A DNA stretch of 64,000 bases from CAWCXF01 sp963799455 (lineage in GTDB: Bacteria; Pseudomonadota; Alphaproteobacteria; Rhodobacterales; Rhodobacteraceae): contig CAWCXF010000007.1 of the NCBI GenBank assembly GCA_963799455.1, positions 1,116,001-1,180,000 of the forward strand, given 5' to 3'. Below are positions 8,782 to 17,646 of this stretch, piece by piece (position 1 is the stretch's first letter; each line of letters begins with the position of its first letter). The position numbers and the translations under genes are program-made. Under the pieces are notes generated by a model. It made no database searches. It worked only from the letters and a program-made list of their open reading frames with translations, and was not told where the DNA came from.

Positions 8782-9198
8782 ATGCCCATGAGCATGGACC
8801 ACCCGCCCGGATCGTGCGCCCGCGCGGGACGACAGGCGCCCCGCGCGCGGCCGCCCTTGCGCGCGGCGATCGCCGCGGCGATCGTCCTTGGCGCGACGGC
8901 GCCCGGCGCCGCCTCGGCCGCGCCGCCCTGCGTGCCGGGATCGATCGGCCCCTCGGGCTGCGCGTCGATCCGGCCGGAGGATCTGCGCAGCGAGCGTCCG
9001 GGCGTCCCCGCCCTCGACCCCGACCTGCCGCTCGGCCCGGCCGCCGACCCCGCGACGCGGCGAGCGGACGATCTGCGGGAGCTGTCGCCGGCGGATCCGG
9101 GCGTGCTGCGGCTCGAACGGACCGCGCCGCGCGACCCGGCGATGGGCCGCGACCCGCGCGCCGTCCAGTCCTTCCAGACGCCCTACATCTTCGACTGA
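8782..9198 (+). CDS. Secreted hypothetical protein
   Basis: About 138 residues. A basic N-terminus is followed by a hydrophobic stretch (AAIAAAIVLGATAPGAASA) with a probable signal-peptidase site, then a mature part rich in Pro, Asp and Arg with two cysteines (PCVPGS and SGCASIR). I do not recognise a family. The start is uncertain: ATG codons at 8782, 8788 and 8794 and a GTG at 8779 are in frame, with no strong ribosome-binding site. Confidence 0.5.
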   Translation: MPMSMDHPPGSCARAGRQAPRARPPLRAAIAAAIVLGATAPGAASAAPPCVPGSIGPSGCASIRPEDLRSERPGVPALDPDLPLGPAADPATRRADDLRELSPADPGVLRLERTAPRDPAMGRDPRAVQSFQTPYIFD

Positions 9199-9234
9199 GG
9201 CCCGATCTTCGGCCGAGGCCCGCCGCGGCAGGCC

Positions 9235-9513
9235 TCAGCGCCGCTCGCGCGGGCGCAGGCGATAGACGCCCTCCGGCAGCTCGATGGCGGCGAAGAGGTC
9301 GCGCACCTGGCCGAGCGAGAGCGTGACGACCACCTCGCCGTCGGCGCGCGCGTCGTACTGCGTCAGGGTCACGTGGTCGTCGAAGGCGCGCACGCTCACA
9401 TCCTCCTCGAGGCCCGCGCCCGCGCCCGCGCCCGCGACCCCGGCGCGGGCGGGCGGCCCCTCGTCGACCAGGGTGATGACGGTGGCGTCGAATTCGTGCT
9501 CGATGGTGAACAT
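9235..9513 (-). CDS. Small conserved-looking hypothetical protein
   Basis: A 92-residue protein beginning MFTIEHEFDATVITLVDEG. It has an acidic middle with a Gly-Ala run (GVAGAGAGAGLEEDV), then DDHVTLTQYD, VVTLSLGQVRDLFAAIELPEGVYRL. No signal peptide or membrane segment is seen. The alternating hydrophobic pattern suggests a small beta-rich cytoplasmic protein. I cannot assign a function. Confidence 0.55.
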   Translation of the reverse strand: MFTIEHEFDATVITLVDEGPPARAGVAGAGAGAGLEEDVSVRAFDDHVTLTQYDARADGEVVVTLSLGQVRDLFAAIELPEGVYRLRPRERR

Positions 9514-9783
9514 GGCGCCCGAGCCTAGAGCGTCGCGGCGGCGCCGCAAGGCCGGGCCTCGAGGCCGCCGCCCCGCAGCGCCGCGCGACATGACGGGTCC
9601 GCGCCGGCCCCCGTGCCTCCGCCCGCACGCCTGCGGCATCGGCGCCGCGCGGCGCGCCCGACGCGGCGATCGTCTGGCCGTCCGCCGGGCGGGGCGTCTA
9701 TGCTGCCGCCGACCGCGCCCCGCCCGTCCCGCCCCCCTCCGTCCGGGGCGGGCGCGCGGACCGAACGCCCGCCCGGAGGCCCC

Positions 9784-10497
9784 ATGCGCCCGATCCTGCT
9801 CGCCCTGGCCCTGCTGCTGTCCGCCTGCGCCCAGGCCCCGATCCCGGGGGGCATCGTCAGGGGCCCGCTGGCGCCGCCCCGGCCGCAGGTCGACCGTGTC
9901 ACGTTGTCCAGCGCGGTGGGCAATTTCGCCGCCGTCGCCTCCCGCGTCGAGCCGGCGGCCGAGAATCTGTGCCGCAGGCGGGCCGCGCGCGGCACCGAGT
10001 GCGACTTCCAGATCGTCGTGGTGCGCGACCCCCGCCTGCCGCCCAACGCCTTCCAGACGGTGGACGCGCGCGGGCGCCCGGTGGTGGGCTTCACCCGCGC
10101 GCTGATCGCGGAGGCGCGCAACGCCGACGAGATCGCCTTCGTCATGGGCCACGAGGCCGCGCACCACATCGAGGGCCACATCGCCCGACAGCGCCAGTCG
10201 GCGCTCGCCGGCCAGGCGCTGGCGGGCGCGCTCGCGCAGATGGGCGGCGCCGACGAGCGCGGCGTGCGGCGCGCGGCCGAGATCGGGCTCGAGGTCGGGG
10301 CGCGGCGCTACTCCAAGGACTTCGAGCTCGAGGCCGACGCGCTCGGCACGCTCATCACCGCGCGCGCGGGCTTCGACCCGCTCAGGGGGGCCGCCTTCTT
10401 CAACCGCCTGCCCGATCCCGGCGACCGCTTCCTCGGCACCCACCCGCCCAACGCCGCGCGCGTCGCGGTGGTGCGCCGGGTGGTCGCGGGGCTCTGA
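9784..10497 (+). CDS. M48-family metalloprotease, predicted lipoprotein
   Basis: A 237-residue zinc peptidase. A lipoprotein signal ends at LLLSAC with Cys16 as the likely lipidated residue, so it should sit on a membrane facing the periplasm. The HExxH motif is HEAAHH near residue 120 (FVMGHEAAHHIEGH), and the third zinc ligand is the glutamate in ELEADALG near residue 182. PPNA near the C-terminus also fits the Loi/BepA-like M48 group. A role in periplasmic or outer-membrane quality control is likely from the family. The next gene, msrB, is another envelope maintenance function. Confidence 0.88.
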   Translation: MRPILLALALLLSACAQAPIPGGIVRGPLAPPRPQVDRVTLSSAVGNFAAVASRVEPAAENLCRRRAARGTECDFQIVVVRDPRLPPNAFQTVDARGRPVVGFTRALIAEARNADEIAFVMGHEAAHHIEGHIARQRQSALAGQALAGALAQMGGADERGVRRAAEIGLEVGARRYSKDFELEADALGTLITARAGFDPLRGAAFFNRLPDPGDRFLGTHPPNAARVAVVRRVVAGL

Positions 10498-10594
10498 TCA
10501 CCTGCCCTTACGTCCGCGTGAGCGGTCTTGCAGAACGCATGACTTCGGCCGCGGGCGTCGTATCTTCGGGCATGACAGCTCAAAGGGGATCACC

Positions 10595-11098
10595 ATGCAG
10601 ACGCGACGCAGCATCCTTCTCGGCGGCGGGGCCGCGGCGACCGTGGCCGCGGTCGCGGGGGTCTCGATCTGGCGCGGCGGGCGCGGGGTCGCGGCCGAGG
10701 GCGGCTTCGCGGTCACGCTGAGCGAGGCCGAGTGGCGTGAGCGGCTGACGCCGGACGCGTTCGCCGTCCTGCGCGAGGCGGCGACCGAGCCCCCCTATTC
10801 GAGCCCGCTCAACGACGAGCACCGCGAGGGCACCTTCCTGTGCGCCGGCTGCGCCAACCCGCTCTACGCCTCGGCGACGAAGTTCGACAGCGGCACCGGC
10901 TGGCCCAGCTTCTACGACGCCCTGCCCGACGCGGTGGGCACCAAGGCCGACTACAAGCTGATCTACCCGCGCACCGAGGTCCACTGCGCGCGCTGCGGCG
11001 GCCATCAGGGCCACATCTTCAAGGACGGCCCCGCGCCCACCGGCCTGCGCCACTGCATCAACGGCGTGGCGATGGCCTTCGAGCCGAAGGCCGTCTGA
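10595..11098 (+). CDS. msrB: Peptide-methionine (R)-S-oxide reductase, exported
   Basis: A 167-residue methionine sulfoxide reductase B that repairs the R form of oxidised methionine. Two zinc-binding CxxC pairs are visible (CAGC and CARC), as are the GTGWPSF substrate-binding motif and the catalytic cysteine in RHCINGVAM. The N-terminus MQTRRSILLGGGAAATVAA has a twin-arginine-like signal, so the enzyme is probably moved to the periplasm folded. It lies just after the M48 lipoprotein gene on the same strand, about 100 bases away. Confidence 0.93.
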   Translation: MQTRRSILLGGGAAATVAAVAGVSIWRGGRGVAAEGGFAVTLSEAEWRERLTPDAFAVLREAATEPPYSSPLNDEHREGTFLCAGCANPLYASATKFDSGTGWPSFYDALPDAVGTKADYKLIYPRTEVHCARCGGHQGHIFKDGPAPTGLRHCINGVAMAFEPKAV

Positions 11099-11198
11099 GG
11101 CGGCGCGCCCGGAGAACGGCCTCGGGAAGAGGGGCTCGGGGAACCGGGCGGGCGCCCTCCGGTTGGACGGGCGACGCCCGCTCCCCGGAGGCCCCCGC

Positions 11199-11619
11199 AT
11201 GATCCGATCCGTCGTCCTCGCCCTGACGCTGCCCATGGCCGCCGCGGCGCAGGGCGCGCCCGACCTGCCCGCCGAGCTGCCTGCCGAGATCGCGGGCTCG
11301 GAGGCGATGGCCTCCGCGGCGCGGGCGATCCTCGACGCGGGCGTGGACGAGATCCTGATCGGCGACCTGATCGGCACGACGATCGAGGGTCCGGAGGGCG
11401 AGGCGCTGGGCACGGTCGAGAACCTCGTCGCCGTGCCGGGCGGCCGGCTCGTCGCGGCGCTGATGACGCTGGAGGACGGCACGCGCATCGCCGTGCCCTA
11501 CCAGGCGCTCAAGCTGTCCGGCGCGGCCGAAGCGCTGGAGGCGACGCTGCCCGTGAGCGCGGACGAGCTGCGCGCCATGGGCGAGCTGGAGGAATCTCGC
11601 GGCGCGGCTCGGAGGCTAG
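11199..11619 (+). CDS. Exported PRC-barrel protein with a C-terminal frameshift
   Basis: A signal peptide (MIRSVVLALTLPMAAAAQG) precedes a PRC-barrel domain, seen in IGTTIEGPEGEALGTVENL and ALMTLEDGTRIAVPYQALKL. Read straight on, the frame fails to stop and runs into antisense rimO. Removing one G at 11590-11592 gives a natural ending, ELENLAARLGG followed by TAG at 11617-11619. That stop overlaps the rimO stop in a shared CTAG. I therefore annotate about 139 residues with one likely indel. PRC-barrel proteins of this exported kind are of unknown function. Confidence 0.7.
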
Positions 11620-12977
11620 GCCGGCCGCCCCCAGAGGTCGTACTCGTCCGCCTCCTCGACCCTCACGTCGAGCCTGTCGCCGGGGCGCAGCGCCTCGAAG
11701 CCCTCATCGATGTAGAGGTGCCCGTCGATGCCCGGCGCGTCGAAGCGGGTGCGGCAGGTGGCGGCCTCGTCGTCCACCTCGTCCACGATCACGGGCTGCA
11801 CGGTGCCGACGCGCTCGGCCAGCCGTGCGGCGCCGATCCCTTGGGCGTGGGCCATCAGCCGGTGCCAGCGCTCCTCGATCACCTCCGGCGCGACGTGGTC
11901 GGGCAGGGCGTTCGAGCGCGCGCCGGCCACGTCCTCGTAGCGGAAGGCGCCGACCCGGTCGAGCCGGGCCTCCGTGAGCCAGTCGAGCAGATGCGCGAAC
12001 TCGGCCTCGGTCTCGCCGGGGAAGCCCACGATGAAGGACGAGCGGATGGCGAGGTCGGGGCACGTCGCGCGCCAGGCCGCGATCTGGTCGAGCGTTCGCG
12101 CCGAGGCCGCGGGGCGCGCCATGCGCCGCAGCGTGTCGGGGTGCGCGTGCTGGAACGGGATGTCGAGATAGGGCAGCACCAGCCCCTCGGCCATCAGCGG
12201 GATCAGATCGCGCACGTGCGGGTAGGGGTAGACGTAGTGCAGCCGCACCCAGGCCCCCAGCGAGCCCAAGCCACGCGCGAGGTCGGTCAGATGGGCGCGG
12301 ACCTCGGCCCCGCGCCAGGGAGAGCTGGCATGGCGCAGGTCGACGCCGTAGGCGGAGGTGTCCTGGCTCACCACCACCAGCTCGCGCGTGCCGGCCGCGA
12401 CCAGCCGCTCGGCCTCGCGCAGCACCGCGCCCGCGGGGCGCGAGGCGAGGCGGCCGCGCAGGTCGGGGATGATGCAGAAGCGGCAGCGGTGGTTGCAGCC
12501 CTCGGAGATCTTCAGGTAGGCGTAGTGCCGCGGCGTCAGCCGCACCTCGGGCGCCGGGATCAGGTCCACGAACGGGTCGGGGTCGGGCGGCACCGCGGCG
12601 TGAACCGCGTCGAGCACCTGCTCGTACTGGTGCGGGCCGGTCACCGCGAGCACCTTCGGGTGCGCGCCCGTGACGAGGTCGGGCTCGGCGCCGAGGCAGC
12701 CGGTGACGATCACCCGGCCGTTCTCGGCCAGCGCCTCGCCGATGGCGTCGAGGCTCTCGGCGCGCGCCGAGTCGAGGAAGCCGCAGGTGTTGACGATCAC
12801 CGCCTGCGCGCCGGCGTAGTCGGGCGCCACGGCGTAGCCCTCCGCGCGCAGCCGGGTCAGGATGCGCTCGGAGTCCACCAGCGCCTTGGGGCAGCCGAGC
12901 GAGACCATGCCGATGGTCGGCCGCCGGGCGGCACGGCGGCCCGGGACGGGGCCGGTGCTCGAAGGGTGCGCGGTCAT
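11616..12977 (-). CDS. rimO: Ribosomal protein uS12 methylthiotransferase
   Basis: A 453-residue radical-SAM enzyme that adds a methylthio group to an aspartate of ribosomal protein uS12. The N-terminal UPF0004 domain has the three cluster cysteines (SLGCPKALVDSER, VNTCGFL, VTGCLG). The radical-SAM motif is CNHRCRFC near residue 150, with YLKISEG before it. The C-terminal TRAM domain is seen in the last 70 residues. RimO is favoured over MiaB because of SLGCPKALVDSE and LPYLDIPFQHAHP. The ATG at 12977 is preferred to the GTG two codons upstream. Confidence 0.95.
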   Translation of the reverse strand: MTAHPSSTGPVPGRRAARRPTIGMVSLGCPKALVDSERILTRLRAEGYAVAPDYAGAQAVIVNTCGFLDSARAESLDAIGEALAENGRVIVTGCLGAEPDLVTGAHPKVLAVTGPHQYEQVLDAVHAAVPPDPDPFVDLIPAPEVRLTPRHYAYLKISEGCNHRCRFCIIPDLRGRLASRPAGAVLREAERLVAAGTRELVVVSQDTSAYGVDLRHASSPWRGAEVRAHLTDLARGLGSLGAWVRLHYVYPYPHVRDLIPLMAEGLVLPYLDIPFQHAHPDTLRRMARPAASARTLDQIAAWRATCPDLAIRSSFIVGFPGETEAEFAHLLDWLTEARLDRVGAFRYEDVAGARSNALPDHVAPEVIEERWHRLMAHAQGIGAARLAERVGTVQPVIVDEVDDEAATCRTRFDAPGIDGHLYIDEGFEALRPGDRLDVRVEEADEYDLWGRPA

Positions 12978-13266
12978 GGCCACCGTCTAAGCGCGGCCGC
13001 GCCGGATGCAAGCGCCTCGCCGGGCACACCGTCCGGCAACCCTCTCGGTGAGCCCGTCGCGGCCGCCGACAACCGACCGGCGCGATCCGGCCGATCGGGA
13101 TCGGGAAACAATAACGCGAAGTTGGGACGGATCATCCGCAGGGGCGCAGCCGGCCTTCATGTTAACGCAAGATCCTTTGCACCGGCCTTCCGAATCGGCT
13201 ACCGAGGGCCGGAACGATCTGTCCCGGGCGGCGTTGGCCGTCCGTTACGACGAGAAGGGGAAATTC

Positions 13267-13947
13267 ATGTTCAGGACCACCGCCGCCGCCGCGGCGATCG
13301 TGCTCGGAGCCGGCGCGGCGCAGGCCGCCGTGATCGATTTCGAGGATTTCGCCAACGGCGAGGCGATCAACACCGTCTCCGCCGGCGGCGTCACCGCCAC
13401 CGTCACGACGGTGAGCGGCCGCAAGAACGCCAAGTTCAATCAGGCGGTCGCCTTCGACACCTCGTTGAGCGGCACCGCCGACCCGGACCTCGAGGCGCCC
13501 TTCACGGGGCCGGAGACCGGGGCCCCGGGCTCCACCAACCCCGGCAAGGTGCTGATCATCACCCAGGACGGGGGCCCCAACGACGAGCGCTTCGGCGGCA
13601 CGGTCACCTTCGACTTCAGCCAGCCGATCAACTTCCTGAGCTTCGAGGCGTTCGACGGCGGCATCTTCGACGTGACCAGCGCCAAGGGCGACCAGGCGCT
13701 GTTCGCCGAGGAGGTTCTGTTCTCCGACAACGTGTCGGGCTTCCTGGCCGTCGACGGGTTCGACGGGGTCTCGACCCTGACCTTCACCTTCGCGGACTCG
13801 GGCGAGGGCGCGTCGGGCGCGATCGACAACCTCACCTTCGAGGTGGCCGACACGCCGGCGCCGATCCCGCTGCCCGCGGCGTTGCCGATGATGCTCGCGG
13901 GCCTCGGCGGCCTGGGCCTCGTGGCGCGCCGCCGCCGCGCCGCCTGA
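13267..13947 (+). CDS. Secreted protein with IPLPA C-terminal sorting signal
   Basis: A 226-residue protein. AAGGGGA sits just upstream of the ATG. A signal peptide (MFRTTAAAAAIVLGAGAAQA) is followed by a beta-rich domain starting VIDFEDFANGEAI, a pattern common in PEP-CTERM-type extracellular proteins. The tail has the PIPLPAALP motif, a hydrophobic segment and a final Arg cluster, the tripartite VPLPA-CTERM signal of Rhodobacterales processed by an exosortase. No exosortase is in the window. A strong hairpin follows the gene. A second PLPA-tailed protein lies at 60197. Confidence 0.85.
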   Translation: MFRTTAAAAAIVLGAGAAQAAVIDFEDFANGEAINTVSAGGVTATVTTVSGRKNAKFNQAVAFDTSLSGTADPDLEAPFTGPETGAPGSTNPGKVLIITQDGGPNDERFGGTVTFDFSQPINFLSFEAFDGGIFDVTSAKGDQALFAEEVLFSDNVSGFLAVDGFDGVSTLTFTFADSGEGASGAIDNLTFEVADTPAPIPLPAALPMMLAGLGGLGLVARRRRAA

Positions 13948-13969
13948 GGCCGCAACACGCGAACGTGGA

Positions 13970-13993
13970 GAAGGGCGCCTTCGGGCGCCCTTC
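13970..13993 (+). terminator. Rho-independent-like terminator
   Basis: A perfect 10-bp stem (GAAGGGCGCC / GGCGCCCTTC) with a TTCG tetraloop and TTCGTT after it, 22 bases beyond the stop of the IPLPA-tailed gene. It also lies before the 3' end of gcrA and could serve both directions. Confidence 0.8.
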
Positions 13994-14078
13994 TTCGTTC
14001 CGAGCCCCTTCGTTCCGAGCCCCCTCGTCCCCGACCTCCTCGCGCGTCCCGGACCCGGGCGCGCTCAGCAGGCGGCAC

Positions 14079-14639
14079 CTATCGCCGCCGGTCGCGGCGC
14101 GAGCTCATCGGCTGGAACGCCACGCCGACATGGGCCTCGCAATAGGGCTTGCCGGGCTGCGCGGCGAGGCCGCAGAACCAGAAATCCTCGGTCGCCGGGT
14201 CGCCGATCGGCCATTTGCAGGTGCGCTCGGTCAGCTCCATCAGGCTGAGGCGCGCCGCGCCCTTCTCCACCTCGCGCACCGAGGCCAACGCCTCGGGGCT
14301 GATCTCGTTGGCCGAGGGCTGGGGCGGCAGCGGCTGGCCGGCCGGGATGATCCGCCCGCGCAACGGCGTGGGCGGGGGCTCGGCGGAGTGCGTGGCCGGG
14401 ATCGGACGCGCCTCGGGGGGCGAAGGCGCGGCCTCGGCGGGCGCGGCCTCGGCGAGCTCGGGCTCCATCCCCTCGCTCGGCGCGCCGGCCGCGCGGTTCG
14501 ACAGGCCGAGCCGATGCACCTTGCCGATCACCGCGTTGCGCGTCACCCCCCCGCCCAGCGCCTTGGCGATGGTCGAGGCCGAGGATCCCTCCGCCCACAT
14601 GCGCTTCAGGGTCTCGACCCGATCGTCGGTCCAGGACAT
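14079..14639 (-). CDS. gcrA: GcrA cell-cycle regulator
   Basis: A 186-residue GcrA protein, the alphaproteobacterial regulator that binds sigma-70 RNA polymerase and promoters bearing CcrM-type methylation. The N-terminal helix-turn-helix is MSWTDDRVETLKRMWAEG with VTRNAVIGKVHRLGLSNR. A Pro/Ala-rich linker spans about residues 53-115. The C-terminal domain has CKWPIGDP, FWFCG, YCEAHVGVAFQP. Those cysteines and the histidine are typical of the family. The ATG at 14639 matches the canonical MSWTDDRV start. Confidence 0.95.
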   Translation of the reverse strand: MSWTDDRVETLKRMWAEGSSASTIAKALGGGVTRNAVIGKVHRLGLSNRAAGAPSEGMEPELAEAAPAEAAPSPPEARPIPATHSAEPPPTPLRGRIIPAGQPLPPQPSANEISPEALASVREVEKGAARLSLMELTERTCKWPIGDPATEDFWFCGLAAQPGKPYCEAHVGVAFQPMSSRRDRRR

Positions 14640-14918
14640 CGCTCGCCTCCAGCCTCCCGCGCGCGTCCCGCACGGGCCTCCCTCCGGGGGCCCGGCCGCG
14701 CTCGGCAACAGGCTCCCTATCGTAAGCGCGACCGGGCCGGATACAAGCGGCCGGCTCGCCGGGGCGCATGGCCGGCCATGGACAGGGCGCCCGCGCCGCG
14801 CTAGCGTCGCGTCATGACGAGCCTGGGCCCCCTCCGACGCCGACGCGCCTGATCCGCCCCCGCGGCCCTCCGCGGCCGCGCCGTCCCCCCGTCAGCCCGC
14901 CTCCCCAGGAGACCCGTC

Positions 14919-16097
14919 ATGATCGACCCCGTCCTGCCGACCTACGCGCGCGCGCCGCTGAGCTTCGTGCGCGGCTCGGGCTCCTGGCTGGAGGAGGCCG
15001 ACGGGCGGCGCTTCCTCGACCTCGGCGCGGGCATCGCCACCTGCTCGCTCGGCCACGCGCACCCCGCGCTCACCGAGGCGCTGACGCGCCAGGCGCAGCG
15101 GCTCTGGCACGTCTCGAACCTCTACGAGATCGGCCCCCAGCGCGAGCTGGCCGAGCGGCTGGTCGCGGAGACCTTCGCCGACACCGCGTTCCTGTGCAAC
15201 TCGGGAACCGAGGCCTGCGAGCTCGCGATCAAGATGGCGCGGCGCCACCATTTCGAGCGGGGGAGCCCACGCGAGACGATCCTGACCTTCGAGGGCGCCT
15301 TCCACGGCCGCTCGACGGGCGCGATCGCCGCCTCGGGCTCCGAGAAGATGACGCGCGGCTTCGGGCCCCTGATGCCGGGCTTCGTCACGCTCCCCTGGGG
15401 CGACCACGACGCGCTGCGCGCCGCGATGGACGACACGGTGGCCGCCGTCCTGGTCGAGCCGATCCAAGGCGAGGGGGGCGTGCGCGCGATGCCCGACGCC
15501 TGCCTCAAGGGCCTGCGCGACCTCTGCGACGAGACCGGCGCGCTGATGGTGCTCGACGAGGTGCAATGCGGCATGGGTCGCACGGGGCGGCTCTTCGCGC
15601 ACGAGTGGGCGGGCGTCGCCCCCGACATCATGATGGTGGCCAAGGGCATCGGCGGGGGCTTCCCGCTCGGGGCGGTGCTGGCCACCGAGCACGCGGCCTC
15701 CGCCATGGGGGTGGGCACCCACGGCTCGACCTATGGCGGCAACCCGCTCGCCTGCGCGGTGGGGCTCGCGGTGATGGATCACGTGGCAGACGAGGCGTTC
15801 CTCGCCGACGTGCGGCGCCGCGCGGGGCTGCTGCGCCAGCGCCTCGAAGGGCTGGTGGCGGCGCATCCGGAGGTGTTCGGTGGCGTCCGGGGCACGGGCC
15901 TGATGCTCGGGCTCGAATGCCGCATGCCGGTGGCCGACGTGGTGCGCGCGGGGCTCGACGCGCTCGTCGTCACGGTGCCCGCGGCCGACGGGGTGGCGCG
16001 CCTCCTGCCCGCCCTCACCATCTCGGACGAGGAGATCGCCGAGGGCATGGCGCGGCTCGACCGCGCCGCGTCCCAGCTCGCGCGGCGGGCGGCTTGA
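14919..16097 (+). CDS. argD: Acetylornithine/succinyldiaminopimelate-type aminotransferase
   Basis: A 392-residue class III PLP aminotransferase, probably acetylornithine transaminase of arginine synthesis. Key segments are CNSGTEACELAIKMAR (phosphate binding), FEGAFHGRSTGAIAASG, VLDEVQCGMGRTG (aspartate that binds the pyridine) and MMVAKGIGGGFPLGA (Schiff-base lysine). Assignment to ArgD rests on length and on argF lying 0.6 kb downstream on the same strand, the usual alphaproteobacterial pair. A GNAT gene sits between them. Confidence 0.9.
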   Translation: MIDPVLPTYARAPLSFVRGSGSWLEEADGRRFLDLGAGIATCSLGHAHPALTEALTRQAQRLWHVSNLYEIGPQRELAERLVAETFADTAFLCNSGTEACELAIKMARRHHFERGSPRETILTFEGAFHGRSTGAIAASGSEKMTRGFGPLMPGFVTLPWGDHDALRAAMDDTVAAVLVEPIQGEGGVRAMPDACLKGLRDLCDETGALMVLDEVQCGMGRTGRLFAHEWAGVAPDIMMVAKGIGGGFPLGAVLATEHAASAMGVGTHGSTYGGNPLACAVGLAVMDHVADEAFLADVRRRAGLLRQRLEGLVAAHPEVFGGVRGTGLMLGLECRMPVADVVRAGLDALVVTVPAADGVARLLPALTISDEEIAEGMARLDRAASQLARRAA

Positions 16098-16119
16098 GCG
16101 GGCGGCCTGGCGCCTGCGG

Positions 16120-16659
16120 ATGGGTGGGACGGTGCGACCGCTCGACTACCGCTTCGAGGCGCCGGGCCGGGCCGACCTGCCGATGCTGCGCCGCTGGCGC
16201 GACGAGCCGCATGTCCGGCGGCGGTGGCCCGACTTCGAGGAGGAGATCGCCGCCGTGGAGGCCGGCACCGCGGCCGAGGGCTTCGTGCCGCGCATCGTCC
16301 GAACCGCCGATGGCGTCCCCTTCGGCTGGGTGCAGGACTACGCCCTCGACGTCTGGCCGATGCGCCATCACGGCCCCGCACCTGCAGGCGCCCGCGGGAT
16401 GGACACGATGATCGGCGATCCGGCCTTCCTAGGCCACGGCCACGCCCCTCGCTACCTGCGACAGCGCGCCGAGCAGCTCGTGGCGGCGGGCGCGTCCCTG
16501 GTCGTCGCCGATCCGGAGGTGGGGAACCCCCGCGCGGTCCGGGCCTGGCGCGCCGCCGGCTTCGAGGGCGACCGGGTCGTGCGTGGCGAGGGCGGCCGGG
16601 CGGTGGCGATCCTGACCTTCGCGGCGCGCTCCCGGGCTCGCCCGTCCGAGACCCTCTGA
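16120..16659 (+). CDS. GNAT acetyltransferase resembling AAC(6') enzymes
   Basis: A 179-residue GNAT protein placed between argD (22 bases upstream) and argF (14 bases downstream). Its layout recalls aminoglycoside 6'-N-acetyltransferases: DLPMLRRWRDEPHVRRRW near the start, GWVQDYALD, ARGMDTMIGDPAFLGHGH in the acetyl-CoA loop, then VVADPEVGNPRAVRAWRAAGF. Chromosomal relatives often act on unknown amines, so resistance is not implied. Its place inside an arginine operon hints at a small basic metabolite as acceptor, which is inference. Confidence 0.72.
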   Translation: MGGTVRPLDYRFEAPGRADLPMLRRWRDEPHVRRRWPDFEEEIAAVEAGTAAEGFVPRIVRTADGVPFGWVQDYALDVWPMRHHGPAPAGARGMDTMIGDPAFLGHGHAPRYLRQRAEQLVAAGASLVVADPEVGNPRAVRAWRAAGFEGDRVVRGEGGRAVAILTFAARSRARPSETL

Positions 16660-16673
16660 CTTCGGGAGCGACC

Positions 16674-17600
16674 ATGCCCCACTTCCTCGACATCCACGTC
16701 ACCGATCCGGGCGACCTGCGCGCGATGATCGACCACGCCCGTGCCACGAAGGCCGCGCGGGACGGCCGGCCCAAGGGCACCCCGGACGACGAGCAGCCGC
16801 TCGCGGGACGCATGGTGGCGCTGATCTTCGAGAAGCCCTCGACGCGCACGCGCATCAGCTTCGACGTGGGCGTGCGCCAGATGGGGGGCTCGACCATGGT
16901 GCTGTCGGGCGCCGACATGCAGCTCGGCCACGGCGAGACCATCGCCGACACCGCGCGCGTGCTGTCGCGCTACGTCGATCTGATCATGATCCGCACCTTC
17001 GAGGAGGCGGTGCTGCACGAGATGGCGGAGCACGCCGCCGTGCCCGTCGTCAACGGCCTCACCGACGCCTCGCACCCCTGCCAGGTGATGGCCGACGTGA
17101 TGACCTACGAGGAGCGTCGCGGCGCCATCGCGGGCCGTCGCGTGGCCTGGCTCGGCGACGGCAACAACGTCTGCGCGAGCGTGCTGCACGCCGCCGGGCG
17201 CTTCGGCTTCGACGTGGCCTTCGCAGGGCCCGAGACGCTCGACCCGGATCCGGACGCGGTGGGCTTCGCGCGCCGCGAGGGCGCCCGCGTCGAGATCCTG
17301 CGCGACCCCGGCTCGGCCGTGGCGGGCGCCGACCTGGTGCTCGCCGACACCTGGGTGTCGATGCACGACCCCCAATCGGCGCGCGAGCGGCGTCACAACC
17401 TGCTGCGCCCCTACCAGGTGGACGCCGCGCTGATGGAGCGCGCGGGCCCCGACGCCCTCTTCATGCACTGCCTGCCCGCGCATCGCGGCGAGGAGGTCAC
17501 CTCGGAGGTCATGGACGGCCCCCGCTCGGTCGTCTGGGACGAGGCCGAGAACCGCCTGCACGCCCAGAAGGCCGTGCTGCGCTGGTGCCTCGGCGTCTGA
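16674..17600 (+). CDS. argF: Ornithine carbamoyltransferase
   Basis: A 308-residue enzyme that joins ornithine and carbamoyl phosphate to make citrulline in arginine synthesis. The carbamoyl-phosphate motif KPSTRTRISF lies near residue 55, the DASHPCQVMAD motif near 130, the ornithine loop DTWVSMHD near 225 and the HCLPAHRGEEV motif near 264. Length is typical of the anabolic form. It is the last gene of the argD-GNAT-argF group; a GC-rich inverted repeat follows the stop, before the convergent hrpB. Confidence 0.96.
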   Translation: MPHFLDIHVTDPGDLRAMIDHARATKAARDGRPKGTPDDEQPLAGRMVALIFEKPSTRTRISFDVGVRQMGGSTMVLSGADMQLGHGETIADTARVLSRYVDLIMIRTFEEAVLHEMAEHAAVPVVNGLTDASHPCQVMADVMTYEERRGAIAGRRVAWLGDGNNVCASVLHAAGRFGFDVAFAGPETLDPDPDAVGFARREGARVEILRDPGSAVAGADLVLADTWVSMHDPQSARERRHNLLRPYQVDAALMERAGPDALFMHCLPAHRGEEVTSEVMDGPRSVVWDEAENRLHAQKAVLRWCLGV

Positions 17601-17646
17601 GCCCGCCGCGAACCCGTCGGGGCCGCGGCGCGCCCCGCGGGGGGCC

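Noticed and set aside
11163..14804. A 1213-codon open frame on the plus strand
   Set aside because: It starts as the PRC-barrel gene, then runs antisense through rimO and out of frame through the IPLPA gene and antisense to gcrA. The translation is Arg/Ala/Gly-rich noise after the first 130 residues.
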